Shown: piece after piece, positions 51,407-64,000 of the stretch | How positions within the stretch are numbered: position 1 is the stretch's first letter | Layout: each line of letters begins with the position of its first letter | DNA from: UBA2241 sp963777895 | GTDB taxonomy: Bacteria > Actinomycetota > Thermoleophilia > UBA2241 | Assembly (NCBI GenBank): GCA_963777895.1 | Contig: CAVZSF010000007.1 | Coordinates: 310,001-374,000, forward strand | Direction: 5' to 3' | DNA length: 64,000 nucleotides | The notes under the pieces: model-generated | What the model was told of the DNA's origin: nothing | The model's input: the letters and a program-made list of their open reading frames with translations, nothing else | Database searches by the model: none | Made by a program: the position numbers and the translations under genes

Positions 51407-51489
51407 TGTCGCCGCCGAGCGTCTTCACACGGCCTTGGCGCCGCCGCGATCACTCTCTGGAAGTCAGTGAGTCTCCATCTGGAGCGAAG

Positions 51490-51573
51490 ATGCACGCGCT
51501 TCTGAACGTAGCGGTCGTCGCCGTCTTCTTCTTCGTGCTCGCCACCGGCGTGCACATCGCGGACCGCTTCTAG
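51490..51573 (+). CDS. 27-aa single-pass peptide, KdpF-like
   Basis: ATG 51490 after GGAGCGAAG opens MHALLNVAVVAVFFFVLATG then VHIADRF and stops at TAG 51571-51573. One helix fills the peptide, like KdpF, the small subunit of the Kdp potassium ATPase. A KdpDE-like pair lies just downstream on the opposite strand, but kdpABC genes are not in the window, so the identity is only suggestive. Confidence 0.5.
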   Translation: MHALLNVAVVAVFFFVLATGVHIADRF

Positions 51574-51668
51574 CCCCGGCAGCCCCGCCGCGTCCGCCTC
51601 GCACCCGCGGCGCGTCCTCAGCCTCGGTCCCTGGCCCCCGCAGCGCTGGCCGCCTGCCCCTTTGCGCG

Positions 51669-52408
<740 letters not shown>

Positions 52409-52412
<4 letters not shown>

Positions 52413-53509
52413 CCCTCCGCCTTTCGTTGCGTCTCGGCTCGTTCCCGCGGAAGCCGCATCACGAACCGGGCTCCCCCGGAGGCGGCGCTCTCGATGTCGA
52501 TCGTGCCGCCCTGCGCGACGACGATCTCGCGCGCGATGGCGAGGCCGAGGCCCGTGCCGGCCGGTACCTGGGCACGGGCCTCAGTCCCCCTGAAGAACTT
52601 CTCGAAGACCCTCTCACGCTCCTCCGGCGGCACCCCTGGTCCGTCGTCTTCGACCCAGATCGCGATCTCGCCGGAATCCAGGGCGGCGCCGATGCGTACC
52701 TCGCCGCCCGGGGCGTACACCAGGGCGTTCTCGACGAGTCCCTGCAGGACGCGGATCCACTGCTCGAAGTCGATCAGCAGGGCCGGGACGTCGGGTGAGA
52801 CGAGCAGGTGCACGCGGTCGCGCTCGCCCTGCGGCAGCCGCTGGAGCGCGACGTCCACGACCTCCGCGAGCTCGTACCAGTCGGGGTGCGGGTGCCAGGT
52901 CCGCGCCTCCAGGCGGGAGAGGTCGAGCAGCGACGAGACGGCGTTGTTCAACCTGTTGATGTCGCCCACGATCGCCTCCAGCTCAGCGCGCGTGGCGCGT
53001 TCGTCCCAGGTCGTGTCCGTCTCGAGAAGGTTGCTCACGGTCGCGGTCAGCGCGGCGAGCGGGGTCTTGAGCTCGTGGGACACCGACGAAAGCAGCGAGG
53101 ACTTGAGCAGGTCGGCCTCGCGCTCGGCTTCGGCCCGCGCGATCTCCTTGCGCAGGGCGCGCTCGCGCGCCTCGCGTTCCTTGTAGCGGCCGGTCTGCAC
53201 ACCCATCAGGACGCCGACCACGAGGAAGGCGACGAGTGAGAGCAGGTCGGCGGTGTCGTGGATGCGGAACGTGTGGTACGGCGGCAGGAAGAAGAAGTTC
53301 CAGGCGAAGAACGCGAGGGCCGCGGCGAGCAGGGCCGGGCCGACGCCGCTGACGCCGGCGACGAGCACCACGACGAGCAGGTAGAAGATGGCCCACTGTC
53401 CCTTGGCGAAGACGTCGCGACCGGGAAGGAAGACGAGGGTCGACAGGGCGACGGCCCCGACGGCGAGGAGGTAGCCGTGGCGTGCCAGTCTGTCGATGAT
53501 CTTCACCAT
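52409..53509 (-). CDS. KdpD-like sensor kinase without the N-terminal KdpD domain
   Basis: 366 aa. It starts directly with the four-helix DUF4118 region (YLLAVGAVALSTLVFLPG, WAIFYLLVVVLVAGVSGVGP, LLAAALAFFAWNFFFLPPYH, LLSLVAFLVVGVLMGVQTGR) that is central in KdpD. HisKA follows with H145 in LSSVSHELKTPLAALTATVS, then HATPase_c with GLVENALVYAPGGEV, WVEDDGPGVPPEERERVFEK and GTGLGLAIAREIV. The ~370-residue cytoplasmic KdpD sensor and USP domains are absent, as in several actinobacterial short KdpD forms. Divergent from the glycosylase gene. Confidence 0.88.
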
Positions 53510-53562
53510 GGGACGTCTCGGCGGTCCACTCTACGCTCGGCGCCTCGACTAGACTAGCGGCC

Positions 53563-54183
53563 ATGACCCGCTCCGCCGGGCGGCCGCTGCCGCCTTCCTT
53601 CTACGATCGCCCCGTCCTCGAGGTCGCACCCGACCTCATCGGCTGCTCCCTGTTCGTCGACGGAGTCGGCGGCCGCATCGTCGAGACCGAGGCCTACCGC
53701 CAGGACGACGCCAGGAGCCACTCGTACATCGGCCGGACGGAGCGCAACGCCGTGATGTTCGGACCCCCCGGCCACCTGTACGTGTACTTCACGTACGGCA
53801 TGCACTTCTGCTGCAACCTGGTCTGCGGCCCGGAGGGCGAGGCGGCCGCGGTGCTGCTGCGTGCGCTCGAGCCCCTGCAGGGGCTCGAGCTGATGCGCGA
53901 ACGCCGCGGCCGCGGTGCCCTCCGGGCCGGCTCGCCCGACGACCGGCTGCTCTGCAGCGGTCCGGCGCGTCTCGCGCAGGCCCTGGGCATCGACCGCGAG
54001 CAGAACGGGCTGCCGGCCTGGGTCGAGCCCCTCGTCGTCCGGCCACGGCGCCCCGGCGATGCGCCACGCCTCGCCGCCACGCCGCGCATCGGGGTGGGCG
54101 GCGATCCGAAGCCGTGGCGCTTTGTGGACGCCGACAGCGCCTACCTGTCGCGCCGCTTGGCGGCGAGCGCCGGCCGCCGCTGA
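53563..54183 (+). CDS. 3-methyladenine DNA glycosylase (AAG/MPG family)
   Basis: 206 aa: APDLIGCSLFVDGVGGRIVE, TEAYRQDDARSHSYIGRTER, NAVMFGPPGHLYVYFTYGMH, FCCNLVCGPEGEAAAVLLRA, DDRLLCSGPARLAQALGID. These are the AAG-family core with the catalytic Glu in VETEAY and the Tyr/His pocket. It excises alkylated purines. The sequence around the stop (GGCCGCCGCTGA) is repeated about 40 bases downstream. Confidence 0.93.
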   Translation: MTRSAGRPLPPSFYDRPVLEVAPDLIGCSLFVDGVGGRIVETEAYRQDDARSHSYIGRTERNAVMFGPPGHLYVYFTYGMHFCCNLVCGPEGEAAAVLLRALEPLQGLELMRERRGRGALRAGSPDDRLLCSGPARLAQALGIDREQNGLPAWVEPLVVRPRRPGDAPRLAATPRIGVGGDPKPWRFVDADSAYLSRRLAASAGRR

Positions 54184-54379
54184 CGGGCGTGCGGCCGGAC
54201 CGTTCCGGCCGCCGCTGATCCTGTGCGGCCGGCCTCTGGTCCCTGTCGTTTCTCCTGGCGTCACCCCGTACAGGTGTGCGACGCGACCCGGTGCGAAAGA
54301 ATAGGACCAGATTCCGGCGGCCCCGACGGATCCGCGCGTCTCCGTCCGGTCGCCGCCAGCCGACCACGAAAGGACATCC

Positions 54380-55381
54380 GTGAAGCTCCGTGAGATCTAC
54401 GAGACCGCCGTGCGCATGGGTATCGAGGCCGACCCGCGTGGCAAGGATGGCGTCGACGAGTTCCTCGCCCGCACCAGGCGCCGCTTCGAGTCGCTGCCCG
54501 ACCATCTGAAAGAGCTGGCCGACCCCGAGGACCTGAAGAACCCCTTCACCGACACGCGCATCTACGTGGGCGACCCCGGGCTCGACGTCACGACGATCCT
54601 GGGCGGCATCGACATGAACTCGGCGGAGGTCCTGCTCGCCGACCGGCTGCGCGAGAAGGGCACGCAGATCGACGCCATCTACACGCATCACCCGGAGGGC
54701 TGGGGTCTCATCAAGCTCGACAGCGTGATGGAGGTGCAGGCCGACATCTGGGCGGGACTCGGCGTGCCGATCCAGGCGGGCGAGAAGTTCATCAACGAGC
54801 GGATGGACGAGGTCAAGCGGCGCTTCATGCCGATCAACTACGACCAGGCCGTGGACGTGGCGCGCCTGCTCGAGATCCCGTTCTTCTCGGCTCACACGCC
54901 GACCGACAACCTCGTCTACACGTACCTGACGACGTACTTCGCGGAGCGCGAGCCCAAGACGATCGAGGACGTCCAGAAGGCGCTGCTCGACGTGCCCGAG
55001 TACCGCATCGCGGCGCAGAAGGGGGCCGGCCCCTACGTGGGCAAGGCCGGCCCGACGGCGCGCGCCGGCAAGATCTGGGTCGACATGACGGGCGGCACCG
55101 AGGGCCCGAAGAAGGTCATCGAGAAGCTCGCCGACGCCGGCGTCGGGACGATCGTCGGCATGCACATGGGTCAGGAGCTGCGGGACGAGGCCGACAAGCA
55201 CAGTATCCAGGTCGTCATCGCCGGCCACATGTCGAGCGACTCCCTCGGCATCAACCTCTTCCTCGACGAGCTCGAGCGCAACGGCGTGGCAACGATCGCG
55301 ACGTCAGGGCTGATCCGCGTGCATCGTGACGAGAGCGGCAAGGTGACGCGAGAGGAGCCGGGCGCGCTGCCGGTGCGGTGA
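54380..55381 (+). CDS. NIF3-like family protein
   Basis: 333 aa: MKLREIYETAVRMGIEADPR, VDEFLARTRRRFESLPDHLK, TTILGGIDMNSAEVLLADRL, YTHHPEGWGLIKLDSVMEVQ, IPFFSAHTPTDNLVYTYLTT and VIAGHMSSDSLGINLFLDEL. The HH pair and the GH near the C-terminus are NIF3-type metal ligands. The role of the family is unsettled. The stop overlaps the next start as GTGA. Confidence 0.82.
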   Translation: MKLREIYETAVRMGIEADPRGKDGVDEFLARTRRRFESLPDHLKELADPEDLKNPFTDTRIYVGDPGLDVTTILGGIDMNSAEVLLADRLREKGTQIDAIYTHHPEGWGLIKLDSVMEVQADIWAGLGVPIQAGEKFINERMDEVKRRFMPINYDQAVDVARLLEIPFFSAHTPTDNLVYTYLTTYFAEREPKTIEDVQKALLDVPEYRIAAQKGAGPYVGKAGPTARAGKIWVDMTGGTEGPKKVIEKLADAGVGTIVGMHMGQELRDEADKHSIQVVIAGHMSSDSLGINLFLDELERNGVATIATSGLIRVHRDESGKVTREEPGALPVR

Positions 55382-57861
55382 GCACGTCGGCCGGGCAGTC
55401 CAGGACAACGGCCGGGGCGCCGCAGGCGGCCCCGGCCGAACTGCTGGCGCCGGCCGGCGACGAGCGCGCCCTGCGCGCGGCGCTGGCGGCCGGCGCCGAC
55501 GCCGTCTACTTCGGCCTCGAGCACTGGAGCGCGCGAGCCTTCGCGGGCAACTTCGCCGGCGAGACCGCCGTGCAGGCCGTTGAGCTGGCACACCGCTTCG
55601 GCGCCCGCGCGCACCTCGCCCTCAACACGCTGCTCAAGGACGATGAAGTCGGGCCGGCGCTGGCGGCGCTGGAAGCGCCGTACCTCGCCGGCCTCGACGC
55701 CCTCATCGTCGCCGACCTGACCGTCGCCGCGCGCGTCCGGGAACGCTACCCCGACCTCGAGCTGCACGCCAGCACCCAACTCAACACGCACTCGTCGGCG
55801 CAGTGCGCGGCGCTGGCCCGCCTCGGCTTCCGCCGCGCCATCCTGGCGCGCGAGCTGAGCCTCGAGGAGATCGCCGCGCTGAACGCGCACGGCCTCCGGC
55901 TCGAGGCCTTCGTCCACGGCGCCCTCTGCTACGGGTACTCGGGTGACTGCCTGCTCTCGAGCATGGTCGGGGGACGCAGCGGAAACCGCGGGCGCTGCAG
56001 CCAGGCCTGCCGGATGCGGTACCGCCTCTCCCGGGAGGAGATCCCCGCGGACGACGACCTGACGCGCGTGCTCTCGACGTCCGACCTGGCGGCCATCGGC
56101 GTGCTGCCCCAGCTGTTGGCGGCCGGGGTGACGTCCTTCAAGATCGAAGGACGGATGAAGGACGCTCCCTACGTGGGCGTCACCACGGCCGTCTACCGCG
56201 AGGCGCTCGACGAGGCGCTCTCCAGACCCGAGCGCTTCGCCGTCCGTCCCGAGTGGATGGAGAGCCTCGAGCAGTCCTTCTCGCGTTCGTTCACAGTGGC
56301 GCATCTGGAGGGACGCCATTGGGAGGTGCGCAGCGGCGGTCGCGGCGGCCATCGCGGCGTGCTCGTCGGCCGCGTGGAGCGCGTCGACGACTGGTGCGGC
56401 GAGGTGGTGGTGCGCCTCCAACGCCCCGTGGCCGCCGGCGACGTCGTCTACCTGTACACGTCGTCCGGACAGACCGAGCCCCAGCGGGTCGAGAGGGCGG
56501 CTCAGGACCGGCTCGTGCTCAAGGTGCGCGAACGGGTGTCGCCCAAGGACCGGCTCTTCCGCCTCGACGGCCGAGGACGTCGGGCAGCTCGCCAACGACC
56601 TGATGGCGGGGCGCGCCCTGCTGCACCCGATCGCTCTCGACATGCGCATCGGCGGTGCGGAGGGCGAGCCGGCCGTCCTGCAGGCGTGGCTTGCCGACGA
56701 CCCCGCCGTGAGTGTCACCGTGTCGTCCCCGGCGCCGCTCGCCGCCGCTCGCACGGCCGCCCTGGACGCGACCCGCTTGCGGCAGGCCTGCGCGGCGCTC
56801 GGCAGCACGCCGTACGTGCTGAGGGGGCTCGAGAACGACCTGCCCGCCGGCCTCTTCCTGCCGGTGGCGGAGCTGAAGGAGCTGCGGCGGCGGGCCGTCG
56901 CGGCGCTCGACGAGCGCCGGGTCGCGGCCCGCCGCCGCACGCCCGATCAGTTGCGACCGGGGTCTGCCGAGATACGCAGACGACGACCATCGCCGTCCCA
57001 GCACTGGCCCCGCGTCACCGAGGCAGGTCGGCGGACGTCGTCCTGCGCTTTCGCCCGCACGAGGAGCCGCTCGCCGCGCCTGGTGCCGCGTTGTGTCTCG
57101 AGCTCACGACCACCGACCCGCTGCCCGAGATCTCGGCAGCCTGCTGCGTCGCCCGCGACGCCAGCTGCGGCGCTGCGCTGCCGGCTGCCTGAGGTGGTCT
57201 TCGACGGCGACGCGGCCTGGCTGGAGCACGTCCTCGCGCTGGGCTGGGAACTCGTCTACGTCCGCAGCCTGGGGTCCCTGCAGGCGGTCGCGGCCCTGTC
57301 GCCCGGGACCGCGTACGCGCTCGAGTACCCGCTGCAGGGCCTCAACGCCGGCGCCGCGGGTGTCGCCGCCGGTCTGACCGGCCGGCCTCCCGCGGCAGTC
57401 GTCGTCAGTCCCGAGCTGTCGCTGGAGGAGATCCAGACGCTCGCGGCCGAGTTACACGGGCTGAGCGCCGCGGGCACGCCGGCGCCCGCGCCTCGAGACA
57501 CTCGCGTTCGGGCGTCAGCAGGTCATGGCGACGCGTGACCAGCTGGGCCGGGCGGAGGGCCTCTACGAGGCGCCCGGCCCCGGCGACGCCTTCGAGCTGC
57601 GGCTCGAGGACGGGAAAGGCTACGTCTTCCCGGCGACGGCGGCGGCCGACGGCACGCGCCTCTTCAACGCCCGCGTCACGAACGTGACGCCGCACCTCGA
57701 CGAGCTGCGGGCCGCCGGCGTTTCGGGCGTTCTTCGTCGCGCAGCGCGACCTCGACGAGGACGAGCGCCGGGCGTTCGTCGCCGGCGGCCTGCCGGCGCT
57801 TGCCCCCTTCGCCTCGCGCGAGCGCTCGACCACGGGGCACCTCTTCCGCGGCGTCGCCTGA
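55378..57861 (+). CDS. U32-family peptidase, several frameshifts
   Basis: GTG 55378 overlaps the NIF3-like stop. The U32 core is intact in the first frame: AELLAPAGDERALRAALAAG, ADAVYFGLEHWSARAFAGNF, FVHGALCYGYSGDCLLSSMV and GGRSGNRGRCSQACRMRYRL (the family's Cys-containing signature), then LLAAGVTSFKIEGRMKDAPY. After breaks near 56572, 56975, 57185, 57495 and 57722, the large C-terminal part continues: AEDVGQLANDLMAGR, LEHVLALGWELVYVRSLGSL, KGYVFPATAAADGTRLFNAR and FFVAQRDLDEDERRAFVAGG, ending LFRGVA. Corrected length about 825 aa, like the long U32 proteins acting on rRNA hydroxylation or collagen-type substrates. Confidence 0.85.
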
Positions 57862-57877
57862 GGCCCCCGGGGTCTCG

Positions 57878-57935
57878 ACCGCCGCTCGGGGCCTCGAGCC
57901 GCCGCTCGGGGTCTCGACCGCCGCGCCGGTTCCCG
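57878..57935. repeat. Three tandem ~20-base repeats after U32 gene
   Basis: CGGGGTCTCGACCGCCGCT, CGGGGCCTCGAGCCGCCGCT and CGGGGTCTCGACCGCCGC follow each other between the U32 stop and tyrS. Confidence 0.75.
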
Positions 57936-58053
57936 GGCACCTGCGCCGCGCCCACCTGCGCGGGCTCGCGCGCGTGGTATCATCCCGGCGGCCCGGGTCC
58001 GGCTTCGCCCGTCGCCCGGGCCGCCGGCCGCCCGCTACCTGGAGGCTCCATCC

Positions 58054-59301
58054 GTGCCCGACCGCCGCCTCATCGACGACCTGCTTGTCGGCGCCGTCGA
58101 CATCCTCCCGGACGGCGCCCTCGAGGAGAAGCTCGCGCTCGCCGAGCGCGAGAGCCGGCCGCTGCGCGTGAAGCTCGGCGTGGACCCGACGGCTCCTGAC
58201 ATCCACCTCGGGCACACCGTCGTCCTCAACAAGCTGCGCCAGTTCCAGGACGCCGGGCCACGTGGCCGTGCTCATCATCGGCGACTACACGGCGCGCATC
58301 GGCGATCCGTCCGGCCGCTCCAAGACGCGGCCGCGTCTCGACGGCGCCGTCATCGACACGAACGCGAAGACCTACCAGGACCAGGCCTTCCTGATCCTCG
58401 ACGACGACCCGGCGAAGCTCGAGGTGCGCTTCAACGGCGAGTGGCTCGCGCCCCTGACCATGGAGCAGCTCTTCGAGATCACGGCGACGACCACCGTCGC
58501 CCGCATCCTCGAGCGCGACGACTTCGCCAAGCGCTGGGAGGCGCACCAGCCGATCAGCATGCTGGAGATGCTCTATCCCGTTCGCGCAGGGCTACGACTC
58601 GGTCGCGATCGAGGCCGACATCGAGCTGGGCGGCACCGACCAGGTCTTCAACCTCTTCATGGGGCGCGACCTGCAGGCAGTATTTCGGGCAGGCGCCGCA
58701 GGCGATCATGACGATGGACATCCTGCCGGGCACCGACGGCGTGGAGCGCATGAGCAAGTCGACGGGCAACTACATCGGCGTCACCGAGGACCCGCGCGAC
58801 GTCTACGGCAAGGTGATGAGCGTGCCGGACGAGGTCATGATGACCTACTACCGGCTGCTCACGAACCACCACGCCGACGAGTTCGCGCGCATGGAGGCCG
58901 ACCTGGCGGCGGGCGCCGCGAGCCCGCGTGACCTCAAGGCGCGCCTCGCGCGCGAGATCATCACGCGGCTGCGCGGCGCCGGCCGCGGCCGCGGCCGCCG
59001 AGGACCACTTCGACCGTGTCTTCCGCCGCCACGAGGCCGGGGAAGACCTGCAGGAGCTCGGCCTCCAGCCCGACGACCTCGAGGACGGGGCCGTCTATCT
59101 GCCCAAGGTGATGGAGCGCTGGTTCGGCCTGACGCGCTCGGAGGGGCGCCGGCGCATCGAGCAGGGCGGCGTGTCGCTGGACGGCGAGCCCGTCACGACG
59201 CTCGCCGTCCCCGCCGACCAGCTCGTCGGCCGGCGCCTCAAGGCCGGCAAGTCGGCCAAGGCCCAGGGCGTCATCCGAGACGCTCGCCACGGCGAGGTTG
59301 A
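58054..59301 (+). CDS. tyrS: Tyrosyl-tRNA synthetase, at least four frameshifts
   Basis: GTG 58054 start. Reading across frames gives LRVKLGVDPTAPDIHLGHTV (HIGH motif HLGH), VLIIGDYTARIGDPSGRSKT, TMEQLFEITATTTVARILER, FAQGYDSVAIEADIELGGTD, QYFGQAPQAIMTMDILPGTD, KMSKS-type GVERMSKSTGNYIGV, and an S4 domain (MERWFGLTRSEGRRRIEQGG, VSLDGEPVTTLAVPADQLVG). Breaks near 58258, 58581, 58677 and 58988 are each one extra base (for instance GGGCCACG for GGGCACG). The exact stop is lost; sequence beyond about 59280 belongs to the rrn promoter. Essential enzyme, so the breaks are almost certainly sequence errors. Confidence 0.92.
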   Translation: MPDRRLIDDLLVGAVDILPDGALEEKLALAERESRPLRVKLGVDPTAPDIHLGHTVVLNKLRQFQDAGPRGRAHHRRLHGAHRRSVRPLQDAAASRRRRHRHEREDLPGPGLPDPRRRPGEARGALQRRVARAPDHGAALRDHGDDHRRPHPRARRLRQALGGAPADQHAGDALSRSRRATTRSRSRPTSSWAAPTRSSTSSWGATCRQYFGQAPQAIMTMDILPGTDGVERMSKSTGNYIGVTEDPRDVYGKVMSVPDEVMMTYYRLLTNHHADEFARMEADLAAGAASPRDLKARLAREIITRLRGAGRGRGRRGPLRPCLPPPRGRGRPAGARPPARRPRGRGRLSAQGDGALVRPDALGGAPAHRAGRRVAGRRARHDARRPRRPARRPAPQGRQVGQGPGRHPRRSPRRG

Positions 59302-59326
59302 CTCCGTTCGAACGGAGGGGTATACT
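59298..59326 (+). promoter_or_regulatory. rrn promoter P1 with palindromic spacer
   Basis: TTGACT (59298-59303), 17-base spacer, TATACT (59321-59326), close to consensus. The spacer contains a perfect 16-base palindrome, CTCCGTTCGAACGGAG (59302-59317), a possible regulator site. The -35 box overlaps the end of tyrS. Confidence 0.85.
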
Positions 59327-59393
59327 CCCCAAGCGCCTCAGAGCAGTCCGCTGATCGGCAGCTTCGCCGCTCATGACCAAGAGGCGCGGACCC

Positions 59394-59422
59394 TTGCACA
59401 AGCCGGCAAGCCGCTGTACTAT
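59394..59422 (+). promoter_or_regulatory. rrn promoter P2
   Basis: TTGCAC (59394-59399), 17 bases, TACTAT (59417-59422). A second start for the rRNA operon, about 96 bases downstream of P1. Confidence 0.75.
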
Positions 59423-59803
59423 AAGAGGCCGCGCTGGAATCTGTGCGCAGGTACTGAACGATCTCAACGACGATCTGTACCGGGGGCAGTGCGCCCTCAA
59501 AGCGCAAGGCAGGGTCCGGCGGTGTGCCTACGTGGCACGCGGTCTTTGAAAACTGAATAGTGTGAGGAAGCCGGTCATCTGACGTCATCCCGACGTGGAG
59601 ACCGGTGGACGCCAGTGCACCTGCGCACTTTCGAGTGCGTCAGGTCAAACAATGAACCCCGTCACGGTCATTGCTGCACCGCCGGCCTTCGGGCCGCCGG
59701 TGAGACCGTCGACGCCGGAGCGATCCGTCGCTCCGGAATTTCTTGAGAGCTCAGGCTCTTCCTTAAGCTTGTCCCGGGGCTTCGGCCCCGAGCACCAAGT
59801 TGT
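59423..59803 (+). other. rRNA operon leader
   Basis: Noncoding leader before 16S. It carries TTGAAAACTG (59546-59555), repeated in the 16S-23S spacer and resembling antitermination/processing elements. It also has hairpins such as CCGGAGCGATCCGTCGCTCCGG-type (59717-59738) and GGGGC-TTCG-GCCCC (59778-59791), likely processing stems. No gene is present. Confidence 0.65.

Positions 59804-64000
<4,197 letters not shown>

Noticed and set aside
59302..59560. Long C-terminal extension of tyrS
   Set aside because: The open frame continues through two rRNA promoters and has no family similarity; the stop was probably lost to an indel.

Overview
The window is high-GC bacterial chromosome (about 70% or more in most genes) ending in an rRNA operon. 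Gene content (a TIGR03086-type mycothiol-family enzyme, NarL/KdpE/OmpR two-component pairs, infC-rpmI-rplT, pheST, argBRGH) and an rrn spacer without tRNA genes suggest Actinomycetota, possibly a deep-branching class; the class cannot be fixed by reading alone.

Layout. 1-1.3 kb: nitroreductase (cut by the window edge), MBL-fold hydrolase and a small Cys protein, all minus. 1.4-6.8 kb: a minus-strand operon of two kinase/regulator pairs followed by an ABC-2 exporter. 7.1-13.3 kb: membrane acyltransferase, D-threonine aldolase/D-serine dehydratase-like enzyme, OmpR-type pair and a PdaA-like deacetylase lipoprotein. 13.3-16.2 kb: flavin electron-transfer module (ferric-reductase-like protein, FMN-binding protein, ApbE). 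16.3-25.8 kb: truncated MalT/LuxR regulator, sulfite-oxidase-like molybdoenzyme, DUF998 protein, REC-degenerate GGDEF, MFS transporter, DinB-like protein, TfoX-N protein and serine hydrolase. 25.8-26.7 kb: TacAT-type toxin-antitoxin module. 26.7-27.4 kb: flavoprotein. 27.68-31.6 kb: a lower-GC island that cuts an alpha/beta-hydrolase gene and carries an uncharacterised two-gene cassette. 31.7-45.9 kb: translation genes (thrS, infC-rpmI-rplT, a TrmH-family methyltransferase, pheST) with a SpoIIE/GAF phosphatase, an AsnC regulator divergent from an FAD oxidoreductase, a GNAT and a Nudix gene between them. 46.3-50.6 kb: argB, argR, argG, argH. 50.7-57.9 kb: HAD hydrolase, KdpDE-like pair, 3-methyladenine glycosylase, NIF3-like protein and U32 peptidase. 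58-64 kb: tyrS running into the rrn promoters, then complete 16S and the first 2.3 kb of 23S rRNA.

A strong technical signal runs through the window. Many conserved genes, including essential tyrS and argG, are broken by frameshifts, and nearly every one I could resolve is a single extra base. I therefore treat these as probable consensus errors rather than pseudogenes. They cluster at 1-6.3 kb and 56.5-59.3 kb, while thrS, pheS, pheT and argH are intact.

The most interesting biology is the island cassette (a 233-aa protein whose gene overlaps that of a ~940-aa helical protein), the six-gene regulatory-exporter operon whose second kinase lacks an ATPase domain and whose second regulator lacks an output domain, the infC attenuator leader, a compact acetylglutamate kinase, and a recurring habit of short duplications at gene ends.
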